Source: Fusobacterium nucleatum_L (GTDB lineage: Bacteria; Fusobacteriota; Fusobacteriia; Fusobacteriales; Fusobacteriaceae). Taken from it: 64,000 nucleotides of DNA. The stretch spans positions 434,001 to 498,000 of the forward strand of contig NZ_CP077172.1 in NCBI RefSeq assembly GCF_050231725.1, read 5' to 3'. Shown piece by piece: positions 28,356-37,046 of the stretch. The notes beneath the pieces were generated by a model. The model searched no databases. It saw only the letters and a program-made list of their open reading frames with translations, and was not told the DNA's origin. Each line of letters begins with the position of its first letter. The first letter of the stretch is position 1. A program made the translations under genes and the position numbers.

Positions 28356-29755
28356 AGTAAAATACTGTCTATTTTTAAGCCACTATTTTTTTCGAATTTT
28401 TCAACAGTCATTTTCTCTGAAAATTCACCTAATCCTAATAGTTGAGAAAGTTTCAAATAAGAGTTGGTAAGATGTATTGAACTTAAAGCTACATCATTTC
28501 CATTTTTACACATAAAAATCATAGGATTTGAGATAGCCTTATTTGCATAAATCATAGGTACAAAAGCTTTCCCATTTGAACCTAATAAATACTGAAAATA
28601 TCTAATAATACAAAGGCAAATATAACAAAGAGTAAAATGACCATGAAGATGTTTCTCAGAAAAATCTACATCTGTTATTTTAAATTTATCTTCTATATTC
28701 CATATATGTTGATATATATTTGGAATTTCATGAGATTCCACAAGTTCTTCATCTGTCATCAAATAAATATATCCATTTCTATTATTTTTTTCCAGATAGT
28801 CTTTAAAAGCTCTTTTTTTAGACCAATAAACATAAAGCTTTAAATTATCATCAATACTAATAATTTTATCTTTTTCTAATACTTCATCTGTATTTATATT
28901 TTTCTCAATAATTTTCCACTTAGTCTCTTTTAAAACTTCTTTTTGAACTTCAAAATCTAAATTTTCAAATAAAATGGGTGATATAAAACTTTTATTTTTT
29001 TCTTTATTTTCTTGAGTTAAAACTTGGATCAATTTAAAAATTTTTAAAGACTTTTTTATTTCTTCTACTTTTTTTTCTGAAAATTTTTCTTTCATAGACA
29101 GTTGATAAGAAATAGGTAGTCCGTATGAATCAAAAAATAAAGTCATATCCAAATTTAAAGTTTCTTTTTCTTCTTGAATATCAAAAAATGGTAAACCATA
29201 TAGTACTTTCCAATATGAATTATACTTATAACTACTTGTATAATAATATGCCAAGTCTTTTTTTCTTTTTGTTTTTTTCTCAAAGAATTTATTAAAACAT
29301 TCTATTAAATCTTTTTCTTTTTTTTCAAGTTCTAATAATGTTTCATAAAAATCTGAATGTGAAACGGATTCTAAATTAAGAAAGGGAGTTTTTCTATTTT
29401 CTAGAAAAGTAGAATAAGAACTTCCTAATCTATAAACTACAAGGGAAAATAAAGTTTTAGAAAGTGATTCTCCTAATATTTTTGATAAGCCTATCTCATT
29501 CCATAAAGAATGTACTAAACTGTGACCAAAGCGAAAAAGAGTGTTTTTAGAAATATTTTTTTTCTTTTCTTCTGTTAATCTTTTTGCTTCTTCTTTTAAT
29601 TCTGAAATGATATTTGGATTTTCTTTTAGAAGTATTTCATAATTTCCTATTGTTTTTATTACTACTGTCTTTTTTTTATTTGTTTTTGCTATTCTATGTT
29701 GCTCACAAAACTGAACTACTCTTGATCTTCCTTTTCCTGTAATTGCTACATACAT
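28352..29755 (-). mobile_element. IS1634-like (DDE) transposase gene, no flanking repeats found
   Basis: The ATG at 29755 is favoured (GGGTG six bases before); further ATG/GTG codons lie at 29761 and 29764. About 467 residues. The layout fits the IS1634 branch of IS4-type transposases: an N-terminal segment with RIAKTNKKK, the catalytic-Asp region TLNLDMTLFFDSYGLPISYQ, and the C-terminal HIWNIEDKFKITDVDFSEK with a histidine-rich helix (HLHGHFTLCYICLCIIRYF). I found no terminal inverted repeats or target duplications on either side, and the 3' end overlaps an unrelated convergent gene. The open frame appears intact, so it is either a relic without ends or a domesticated copy. TATGTTATAAT on the minus strand at 29782-29772 is a -10, but would leave almost no leader. 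Confidence 0.7.
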
Positions 29756-29913
29756 ACTCATCACCCTTTTTATTATAACATATTTTTTATAAAATAATAG
29801 GACATAAAAGGACGTTTTTATAAGGATTGGTAATTTTTTATAAAAATTGCTAACCTAGACAAGGAATATAAATTGTCTTTCAAGGAGGTTAAAAATATCT
29901 TTATAAATGAAAG

Positions 29914-29948
29914 TGAGGATAGTTAAATTTATACTACCCTCATTTTTT
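29914..29948 (+). terminator. Intrinsic terminator with no assigned plus-strand gene
   Basis: TGAGGATAGT (29914-29923) pairs with ACTACCCTCA (29933-29942) with one mismatch, followed by six T on the plus strand. No plus-strand gene lies upstream: 29762-29913 holds only AT-rich sequence and a small GACAA/TTGTC hairpin near 29859-29877. On the minus strand it sits just after hcp, but the following T run is weak. It may end hcp transcription or a short untranslated RNA. Confidence 0.6.
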
Positions 29949-29960
29949 ATTTCATAAATC

Positions 29961-31650
29961 TTAATTAGCTAAAGCAGAACCTTCATATAAACCAAATTTT
30001 TTTAAATCTTCTTCGACAGTTGTAATTCCTGCTATACCAAAGTTTTCTACTAAAACTTTTGCTACATTTGGAGATAAGAATCCTGGTAATGTTGGTCCAA
30101 CATGAATATTTTTAACTCCTAGATATAATAATGCAAGTAAAACTATTACAGCTTTTTGTTCATACCAAGCTATATTAAATACTAATGGTAATTCATTTAT
30201 ATCATTTAATCCAAATACTTCTTTTAATTTAAGTGCTACTACTGCCCAAGAATAAGAGTCATTACATTGTCCAGCATCTAGTACTCTTGGAATACCATTT
30301 ATATCTCCTAAGTTTAATTTATTGTATTTGAATTTAGCACAACCAGAAGTTAAAATAATTGTATCTTTTGGTAAGTTTTCAGCAAATTCTGTGTAGTAAT
30401 GTCTTTGTGACATTCTTCCATCACAACCACTCATTACAACAAATCTTTTAATTGCTCCTGATTTAATATTTTCTACAACTTTATCAGCTAAACTTAAAAC
30501 TTGATTATGTGCAAAACCAACAGTTATTTCTCCACTTTCTACTTCTACTGGTGCTTGACAAGTTTTTGCAAGTTCAATAACTTCAGAAAAATCTTTTGTT
30601 CCATCTGCATTAACTTTTACTCTTTTCCATCCTGGGTATCCAGCAGCATTAGTTGTGAATACTCTATCTTTATATATTGCATTCTTTACAGGTGGAACTA
30701 TACAGTTAGTTGTGAAAACAATAGGCCCATTAAAGTTTGTAAAGTCTTTTCTTTGATCCCACCAAGCATTTCCATAATTTCCATAGAAGTGAGAATATTT
30801 CTTTAATTCAGGATATCCATGTCCTGGTAACATTTCTGAGTGAGTATAGATATCTACTCCTGAATCCTTACTTTGTTCTAATAATTGTTTTAAATCCCAT
30901 AAGTCATGTCCACTTATTAAGATTCCAGGTCTTTTTCCAGCTCCAATTTTAACTTTTGTAATTTCTGGAGTTCCTAATACAGATGTATTAGCTTCATCAA
31001 GTAATGCCATTACTTTAACTCCATATTCTCCAGTTTTCATTGTTAAAGCAATTAATTGTTCAGCAGTTAAGCTATCATCCATAGTTCCTAAAAGAGCTTC
31101 TTCAACAAAAGCAAATATTTCTTCACTTGTTTTTCCTAAGTTATAAGCATGTTCTGCATAAGCAGCTAAACCTTTTAATCCATACATTATTAATTCTCTT
31201 AAAGATCTAATATCTTCATTTTCTGTTCTTAAAACTCCAACTACTGATTGATTTTCAGAGAATTTTATTAAATCTTCATTTGATTCATAATACCAATTTA
31301 CTAAGTCAGCACCATATTTTTCAGCTTCTTTCTTTTCTTCGTCAGTTGCTAAAGCTTTTAATTCTTCTCTTAATTTTAATCCTACTTTTATTTCATCTAA
31401 TATAGCATCATCATCAAAGTTAGCATTTGTAATTGTTATGAAAAGTGAGTTAACAAGATATCTATTTACTTTTTTTTCTAATAATTCTTTTGCTTTCCCA
31501 TTTTTTCTAAAAACTGCACTGTATGCTGCAACTCCTTTATCAGTATGTAGTAATAAATCTTGTAAACCTGATGTTTCTGCATCCTTTCCACAAAGTACAA
31601 CCAGTTCCTTTAGCAGTTTCCTGACATTGATAACAAAACATTTTATCCAT
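29961..31650 (-). pseudogene. hcp: Hydroxylamine reductase / hybrid-cluster protein, N-terminal frameshift
   Basis: From ATG 31650 (RBS GAGGAGG) the sequence reads [19 protein letters not shown], a perfect Hcp start with Cys6, Cys9 and Cys18. The frame then breaks at 31593 and resumes as [14 protein letters not shown] in another frame, open to the stop at 29961. The family has four residues between GCT and CGK (as in GCTVKGMCGK); here a single base stands there, so about 11 bases are missing. The remainder keeps hybrid-cluster residues (ISGHDLW, TNCIVPP, SGCDGRM, SGCAKFK, LDAGQCNDSYSW). Hcp acts on hydroxylamine and NO. As read, the 4-Cys cluster site would not be joined to the body. It could be a genuine pseudogene or a sequence error. 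Confidence 0.88.
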
Positions 31651-31729
31651 TTTATTTTACTCCTCCTCAATTAAATATATAATTCAATATTTCTCGAAAA
31701 TATGATAAATTATATCTAATTTAATTTCC

Positions 31730-31743
31730 GTAACAAATGTTAC
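31730..31743. promoter_or_regulatory. GTAACA-AA-TGTTAC palindrome, candidate HcpR-type operator
   Basis: A perfect 14-bp inverted repeat lies between divergent hcp and the small CxxC gene. Its GTAAC-N4-GTTAC form resembles the site I recall for HcpR-type CRP/FNR regulators upstream of hcp in Clostridia and Fusobacteria. On the minus strand a TATAAT is at 714-709 (31714-31709), so the palindrome covers the -35 region of the hcp promoter. The plus gene has a weaker -10 (TATGAT, 31787). No hcpR gene is in this window. Confidence 0.65.
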
Positions 31744-31829
31744 CGAATTTAAATAAATTTTAAGTTAATATTAAAAAGAATAAAAATATGATAAAATAAT
31801 TAAAAAATTTTAAGTTGGGAGGAATAAAT

Positions 31830-32075
31830 ATGCATGATGGTTGTTCTGGTAAATTTGATGATGGTATGCAAGTTTTAGCTAAATTAAGAATGATGGGTTT
31901 TAGTAAACAAGATATGCCTTTTCCAATGACATTTACTTGTAAAGAATGTGGAAAAGAAATAACTATGACTACTTTTGAATATGAATGCCCTCATTGTAGT
32001 ATGGTTTATGCTGTTACACCTTGCCATGCCTTTGATGTAGAAAATATTTTAAGTGCTGGTAAGACGAAAAAATAA
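31830..32075 (+). CDS. Small CxxC zinc-ribbon-like protein, unknown function
   Basis: 81 residues from ATG 31830, preceded by GGGAGGAATAAAT; the frame is open five codons earlier without a ribosome site. It has a CKECGK and CPHC pair spaced 18 residues apart, the signature of a zinc ribbon or rubredoxin-like knuckle, plus Cys5 and a late PCHAF. Met-rich. It is divergent from hcp and shares its intergenic palindrome, so it may belong to the same nitrosative-stress response; this is positional inference. Closed by a bidirectional terminator. Confidence 0.75.
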   Translation: MHDGCSGKFDDGMQVLAKLRMMGFSKQDMPFPMTFTCKECGKEITMTTFEYECPHCSMVYAVTPCHAFDVENILSAGKTKK

Positions 32076-32085
32076 AATAAATAAT

Positions 32086-32120
32086 AAAGGTTACTTCCTT
32101 TTTTGAAAGTAACCTTTTAT
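32086..32120. terminator. Bidirectional intrinsic terminator
   Basis: AAAGGTTACTT (32086-32096) pairs with AAGTAACCTTT (32107-32117), followed by T-rich sequence on the plus strand. It lies between the convergent CxxC gene and rqcH. Confidence 0.85.
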
Positions 32121-32123
32121 TTT

Positions 32124-33749
32124 TTATATTTTCTCCAATTCTATCTTTTCTACAACAACAGATTTTTGATTTACATAAATAACAAAGCCTGGTTTTGCTC
32201 CATTAGGTTTAGATACATTTTTTCTTAAAGTGTAGTCCACTGTCACTTTTTCTCCTAGATTAGCTTTAGAAAAGTATGCTGATACTTGAGCAGACTTAAC
32301 TATTAATTCATCGGTCAATTTAGAAGTTTTTAAAATAATATGAGAACTTGGAATATCTTTCACATGGAACCAATAATCATCTTTTGCTGAAACTTTGAAA
32401 GTTAAATTATCATTTTCTAAATTGTTTCTTCCATATAAAATTAAGTAATCTTCTCCTTCAATCAATCCATATTTAACTTCTTTTTTAAGTTTAGTTTTCT
32501 TTTTATTATGCAAACTTTTAATATAGTTTAATTTTATTAATTCTTCTTCAATCTCTCTTAATGAAATTACATCTGTGCTATTTTCAATAAAAAGTAGAGT
32601 ACTTTCAACATAGGTAATTTCTTCTTTTATTTCTTTTTCACGCCTAATAGCATTAATAAGTCCTCTTTTTACTTTATTATATTTTTTATAGATTCTATCC
32701 AAGTTTTCATTCGGACTTATTAGAGGATTAAGTTCAATTTCAATATCCTTATTATTATAAAAATCATAAGCTTTTATAGAATTCATTCCTCTTTTTACAT
32801 TATACAGAACAGAAGCTAAAATATCTCCTTCTTCTTTTATGTTATCCATGGTTTTAGAGTCTTCTATATCTTTTTTAATTAAACATAAAGTCTTACCTAG
32901 TTTTTTTAACTTCTTTTCAAGCATACTTTCTAATCTATTTTTTAATAACATAAAACTTGTCGTAGTATGCTCATAGTCAATATAAAAATTAATCATTTCA
33001 TCATAAGAAGAAAATTCTTTTACTTCATCATAATCTTTATAATCTAAATCCAAAACTGTTGCTAATTTTATTTTTTTCTCTTTTAAATAGATTTTTGCTT
33101 TTACATCACTATTTAAAATGTTTTTAAATTCATCAAAAGATTTAATATTATTTAAAAATTTCCCTACACCTTCAATTTCACTTGATAAAGGGCTATTATT
33201 TTCTAATACCTTATTAAAATCATTTTCATTCATATCAACAGGTAATATTTTTTTATCAAACTTAGGTCTTGTATAAGTTTCTCCTAAAAATAATGTCCTC
33301 TCAAAATTTTCTGAAATATGAAATTTTTTCAATGTATCCAATACCTTATTTTCTTCATCAGTAAAGATAATATTAGATAACTTTCCTATACACTCAAAAT
33401 AAATTTTATATTTTTTTATTTCACCTAATTCATTTATCCTTGAAAAATGAAAAACTAGGATTCTATCAAACCCTAGCTGTTCTATATCTGTTAGCATAGC
33501 ATTCATCAAATTTTTTCTTAAATTAGAAATTATTGATGAAGCTATATCTAAAATTGGTTGTTCTTTACTTTTAGTAATGTAACAAATAGGTAAGCTTGGT
33601 ATACAAGAAAGCAAGAGTTCTATTTTCCCAAAATGTATTGAAATTGTGTACTCATTATTTTTAAATATTCTATTTATTCTTTTGCCCTCTAAACTTTTTT
33701 TTAACTCTTCCTTTATTTTTGAAAGAGATATACCATCTATATACAACAT
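32124..33749 (-). CDS. rqcH: RqcH / NFACT-family (fibronectin-binding-protein-like) protein
   Basis: 541 residues. The NFACT-N domain starts MLYIDGISLSKIKEEL and includes FDRILVFHFSRINELGE. A coiled-coil middle (about 280-430) and the NFACT-R domain DDYWFHVKDIPSSHIILK near residue 452 follow, then KVTVDYTLRKNVSKPNGAKPG. The family includes B. subtilis RqcH, which binds stalled 50S subunits and adds alanine tails, and cell-surface FbpA names are historical. In this window other rescue functions (smpB, rnr) are also encoded. It is 1 base after the MarR-FeoA gene on the same strand. Confidence 0.9.
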   Translation of the reverse strand: MLYIDGISLSKIKEELKKSLEGKRINRIFKNNEYTISIHFGKIELLLSCIPSLPICYITKSKEQPILDIASSIISNLRKNLMNAMLTDIEQLGFDRILVFHFSRINELGEIKKYKIYFECIGKLSNIIFTDEENKVLDTLKKFHISENFERTLFLGETYTRPKFDKKILPVDMNENDFNKVLENNSPLSSEIEGVGKFLNNIKSFDEFKNILNSDVKAKIYLKEKKIKLATVLDLDYKDYDEVKEFSSYDEMINFYIDYEHTTTSFMLLKNRLESMLEKKLKKLGKTLCLIKKDIEDSKTMDNIKEEGDILASVLYNVKRGMNSIKAYDFYNNKDIEIELNPLISPNENLDRIYKKYNKVKRGLINAIRREKEIKEEITYVESTLLFIENSTDVISLREIEEELIKLNYIKSLHNKKKTKLKKEVKYGLIEGEDYLILYGRNNLENDNLTFKVSAKDDYWFHVKDIPSSHIILKTSKLTDELIVKSAQVSAYFSKANLGEKVTVDYTLRKNVSKPNGAKPGFVIYVNQKSVVVEKIELEKI

Positions 33750-33750
33750 A

Positions 33751-34428
33751 TTAATCAGCCTTTACTCCTATTAGATTTTTAGCATCTAAAATATCAAGTG
33801 TCAAAATTTCCCCATCTTCTTTTTCTATTTTAAATTGTGATTTATCACTAGATTTTAAAACTTTTAGAAGTGTAAAATTTTCTATATTATGACTTAAGAA
33901 ATAATTTTGAACAATGGGAGTTCCTTTTATTTCAACAATAGAAACCTTTGTTCCTTCTTTAAAATCAGTTATAGTCATAGGTTTAAAATAATCTGTTTTA
34001 TTTCTTAAAGAGTCTAAAATTACTTCAAAAGTACTAACAAATTGCTCTAAATCTTTATCAGGTATACTTTCAGTTATAGAAGCCATTATCATTTTATGAT
34101 AGTTATTATGGTAAGTTAAAGCATCCACTCCTTTTTTAGTAAGTGATACAAATACCTTTCTTCTATCAGTTGTTGACCTTGCCCTATCAATATATCCTTT
34201 ATCTGATAATTTTGAAATAGCAACTGTCGCTGTTCCCATTGTTATACCAATTTTATCAGCAAGTTCATTCATAGTAAGTTGAGAATTTTCCCCTATTGAT
34301 TCAATTATATGTAATTCTGTGTGTGTTAAAGCTTTGATTCCTCTTTTTAAAGCCATATCCTCTGTTTTATAAAATAATTTGTAATACTCCTCTAAAACAT
34401 CATTAACTCTTTGTATATTTACTGACAT
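33751..34428 (-). CDS. MarR-family regulator fused to a FeoA-like domain
   Basis: 225 residues. Residues 1-145 form a MarR winged helix with LTMNELADKIGITMGTATVAISKLSDKGYIDR split across helices 2 to 4 and the wing RSTTDRRKVFVSLT; the N-terminal ALKRGIKALTHTELHIIE resembles the FabT subgroup. Residues about 150-225 (MTITDFKEGTKVSIVEIKG to DAKNLIGVK) match the SH3-like FeoA fold, which in iron and manganese repressors of the DtxR/MntR class sits at the C-terminus. A MarR with this tail is unusual. The ligand is unknown; a metal is one guess, a lipid another. It lies between rpe and rqcH in a tight minus-strand cluster. Confidence 0.82.
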   Translation of the reverse strand: MSVNIQRVNDVLEEYYKLFYKTEDMALKRGIKALTHTELHIIESIGENSQLTMNELADKIGITMGTATVAISKLSDKGYIDRARSTTDRRKVFVSLTKKGVDALTYHNNYHKMIMASITESIPDKDLEQFVSTFEVILDSLRNKTDYFKPMTITDFKEGTKVSIVEIKGTPIVQNYFLSHNIENFTLLKVLKSSDKSQFKIEKEDGEILTLDILDAKNLIGVKAD

Positions 34429-34440
34429 TGTTTTCCTCCT

Positions 34441-35088
34441 CTATTTAGCTTTTAATTTTAATAAATCTATTCTTTCTTTATAATCTCCTGAAAATACATA
34501 AGAACCTGCTACAAATATATTAGCTCCTGCATCTGCACAAACTTTTATAGTTTCATCTGTAATTCCACCATCTACTTCTATATCTATATCTGCCCTCATT
34601 TTCTTTATTGCTTTAATTTTTTCAACAATCACTGGTATAAATTTTTGCCCCCCAAAACCAGGGTTTACACTCATAACCAATACCATATCAATATCATTTA
34701 TAACATATTTTAATACTTCTTCTGGTGTAGATGGATTTAATGATATCCCTGCCTTAACTCCAAAAGATTTTATTTGTTGTATAACTCTATGTAAATGTAT
34801 TGTTGATTCTGCATGGACAACAACAATATCTGCTCCAGCTTTTACAAAATCTTCAATGTATCTTTCAGGTTTATCTATCATCAAATGTACATCAAATACA
34901 AGCTTACTATACTTTCTAATACATTTTATTACAGGAGGTCCAAAAGTTAAGTTAGGTACAAATTGTCCATCCATAACATCTATATGTACATAATCTGCTC
35001 CTGCCTTATCAATAGCAATAACCTCCTCACCAAGTTTTGAAAAATCACTTGATAATATAGATGGGGCTATTTTTATCCCATTATTCAT
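34441..35088 (-). CDS. rpe: Ribulose-phosphate 3-epimerase
   Basis: 215 residues, TIM barrel. SILSSDFSKLGEEV, HIDVMDGQFVPNLTFGP, VHLMIDKPERY, MSVNPGFGGQKFI and DGGITDET are all family motifs with the catalytic Asp and metal-binding His in view. It interconverts ribulose-5-phosphate and xylulose-5-phosphate. It overlaps rsgA by 8 bases; rsgA-rpe adjacency is common in Firmicutes. Confidence 0.96.
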   Translation of the reverse strand: MNNGIKIAPSILSSDFSKLGEEVIAIDKAGADYVHIDVMDGQFVPNLTFGPPVIKCIRKYSKLVFDVHLMIDKPERYIEDFVKAGADIVVVHAESTIHLHRVIQQIKSFGVKAGISLNPSTPEEVLKYVINDIDMVLVMSVNPGFGGQKFIPVIVEKIKAIKKMRADIDIEVDGGITDETIKVCADAGANIFVAGSYVFSGDYKERIDLLKLKAK

Positions 35089-35959
35089 ATCGATTCCACC
35101 TTTCTAATAAAATTTCCAAAGTTTTTTTATAAAAATCATATCTTTCCTTTGATATTTTATTTTCCTCTACTGCTTTTTTTACATTACAACCTGGCTCATG
35201 TGTATGAGAACAATTTAAAAATTTACAACTATCTATATTTAAAAATTCAGGAAATAATGAAACTAATTCTTCCCTATTTTCTATTTTTGGAACTTCTATT
35301 GAAGAAAATCCTGGAGTATCTATTATATAGCCTCCTGCTTTCATCTTAATCATATTAGAATCTCTTGTTGTATGTTTTCCTCTTTGTAGTCTCTCACTAA
35401 TTTCACCAGTTTTTAAAATTCTTTCACTTTGTAAAAAATTAATAAAACTTGATTTTCCTACTCCACTTGGTCCACCAATTACTGTTATTTTATCTTTTAG
35501 GAAATTTTCAACTTCTTGTAACCCTTTACTTTCTTGACAAGAAATCAAAAACATTGGTACAGATATTTTTTCTAAAAAAGATAATTTCTCTTTTAACTCA
35601 CTCATTTCTTCTTCTGTCAAATAATCTATTTTATTTACAATCACAATAGGCTTTACTTTGTAATAAAATGCTGTAAGTAATAAAAGATTTATTCTTTCAA
35701 AATCTATATTTGGATGCTTTGCTGCAAACTGTATGGCCAAATAATCAACATTTGCAACAATAGGTCTTATAAGCATATTATCTCTTTTAAATATTTCAAC
35801 TATTGCATTATCCTCAGAAATTTCTACTCTGTCTCCTACAACACAATTATATTTATTATTAGTTTTTTTTAAAATTCCTCTCAATTTACATTCAAAAACT
35901 TTGTTATCACTTTCAACATAATAAAAACCTTGAATTTTATTAATTACTACCCCTTGAAT
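35081..35959 (-). CDS. rsgA: Ribosome small-subunit GTPase RsgA, apparent ATT start
   Basis: About 292 residues when read from ATT at 35959-35957. AGGAGG lies at 35972-35967 with an ideal 7-nt gap, and the translation then reads (M)QGVVINKIQGFYYVESDNK, the usual RsgA start. The first standard start (TTG, 35884) would delete 25 residues of the OB domain. The permuted GTPase has G4 VIVNKIDY, G1 IGGPSGVGKSSF and G3 IDTPGFS; a C-terminal zinc site is CKFLNCSHTHEPGC. RsgA checks late 30S assembly. The frame has no ATG upstream of the GTPase domain. A G-to-T change or a real AUU start are both possible. Confidence 0.88.
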   Translation of the reverse strand: MQGVVINKIQGFYYVESDNKVFECKLRGILKKTNNKYNCVVGDRVEISEDNAIVEIFKRDNMLIRPIVANVDYLAIQFAAKHPNIDFERINLLLLTAFYYKVKPIVIVNKIDYLTEEEMSELKEKLSFLEKISVPMFLISCQESKGLQEVENFLKDKITVIGGPSGVGKSSFINFLQSERILKTGEISERLQRGKHTTRDSNMIKMKAGGYIIDTPGFSSIEVPKIENREELVSLFPEFLNIDSCKFLNCSHTHEPGCNVKKAVEENKISKERYDFYKKTLEILLERWNRYE

Positions 35960-36031
35960 TTTATTACCTCCTAGTACCTTTTATTCTTTCTTTTTAAAAT
36001 ATAAATAAGTGAGTTACACTATTAAGATATT

Positions 36032-36204
36032 AGTAAAAAACAAGTGAACTTGCATTCTAAATTTTAGATAAAAAATCAAATAGAGTGAGCCAAGTAATTC
36101 TCAGCGTGTCTGAAACCAACTTGTTGGCAAGTTTGCTGAAATTACAGCGAACTCTTGATTTTTTATCGTTAAGAAATTTAGCTGGCAATGAACTGTTTTT
36201 TACT
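36032..36204 (-). repeat. Palindromic intergenic element, family 2 copy A
   Basis: A 173-bp imperfect palindrome between rsgA and the PASTA gene. Outer arms AGTAAAAAACA (36032-36042) and TGTTTTTTACT (36194-36204); inner perfect 13-bp arms GATAAAAAATCAA (36067-36079) and TTGATTTTTTATC (36155-36167). Read on the minus strand it shows AGTTCATTGCCAGCTAAATT, an interior with GCTGTAATTTCAGC, and GGCTCACTCTATTTGA. The same ends recur at 41632-41827 in plus orientation with a different interior. No coding potential. Confidence 0.85.
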
Positions 36205-36238
36205 GTATTATTCTTACTAGTAACAAACTATTTATATT

Positions 36239-36835
36239 TTATTCCAATCCATTACTAATTAAAAAATCAAATTCTTGTCCTCTCGATATAGGTTCTCCAC
36301 TTTTTGGTGAAGTTGCTATAACTTGATTTATTGGTAAATCTGATTTTATTCTTTTTACTTTTCCAACTTTCATACCATTCTTATTAAGTAAAGAACTTGC
36401 TTCTATATAATTCATTCCAACTAAATCATCTAAGAATACTGAAGGTGATTCTTTACTTACCCATACTTTTATATTTCTTGCCCTTTTTACAATAGTTCCC
36501 TCTGCTGGTTCTTGTAAAGCCACTGTTCCATAGGGTAAATCAGAATAAACTTCTCCCATTTCTCTAATATTTAGAGCAGAATGAGATATTGCTTTCTTAG
36601 CCTCATCTATATTAAGTCCTAATAAATTTGGAGCTTTATAATAAATTTCATTAAAATAATATCTTTCAAATATATTCGTTCCCAATTTTATTATTGCTAT
36701 TATTAAAATTATATTTAAAATTATTTTTCCAATTTTTGTTTTACTATCTTTTTTTATGTTTTTTCTACCTTCTTCAAATTCTAAATTATCTAAATCTAAG
36801 TCGTCAACTTCATTTTCTTTTCTAAATTTTTTCAT
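36239..36835 (-). CDS. PASTA-domain membrane protein
   Basis: 198 residues. A charged cytoplasmic N-terminus (1-37), one membrane helix (about 36-55, IILNIILIIAIIKLG) and two extracytoplasmic PASTA repeats (about 68-128 and 132-198): APNLLGLNIDEAKKAI ... GTVALQEPAEGTIVKR and DDLVGMNYIEASSLL ... VIATSPKSGEPISRG. PASTA modules usually form the sensor half of PknB-type Ser/Thr kinases; here there is no kinase part. It lies just upstream of rsgA, the position of prkC in Firmicutes, so it may be what remains of a kinase gene after loss or splitting. Confidence 0.83.
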   Translation of the reverse strand: MKKFRKENEVDDLDLDNLEFEEGRKNIKKDSKTKIGKIILNIILIIAIIKLGTNIFERYYFNEIYYKAPNLLGLNIDEAKKAISHSALNIREMGEVYSDLPYGTVALQEPAEGTIVKRARNIKVWVSKESPSVFLDDLVGMNYIEASSLLNKNGMKVGKVKRIKSDLPINQVIATSPKSGEPISRGQEFDFLISNGLE

Positions 36836-37046
36836 TTATTCTTTTCTCCTATAATTTAACTTTCAAAAAATATTTATAAAATCAAAATATTTAATTAATT
36901 CTACCATACTTTATTAATTGATACAAGAGTAAATTTAAAGTATTATTATAAAATAGTTTTATATAATATCAAAATTTTTTATTTATTCAAAATAATGTAT
37001 TTTAGAAATTTATTTTGAGAATAGAAAAAGATTGAACTTTAAATAT

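Noticed and set aside
28352..29955. Terminal inverted repeats for the transposase
   Set aside because: Compared the 3' flank (28330-28380) with the 5' flank (29760-29900); no convincing matching ends.
29881..29956. 16-codon frame (start about 29907) after AAGGAGG
   Set aside because: The ribosome site is about 18 bases from the ATG, too far, and the frame runs through the terminator hairpin.
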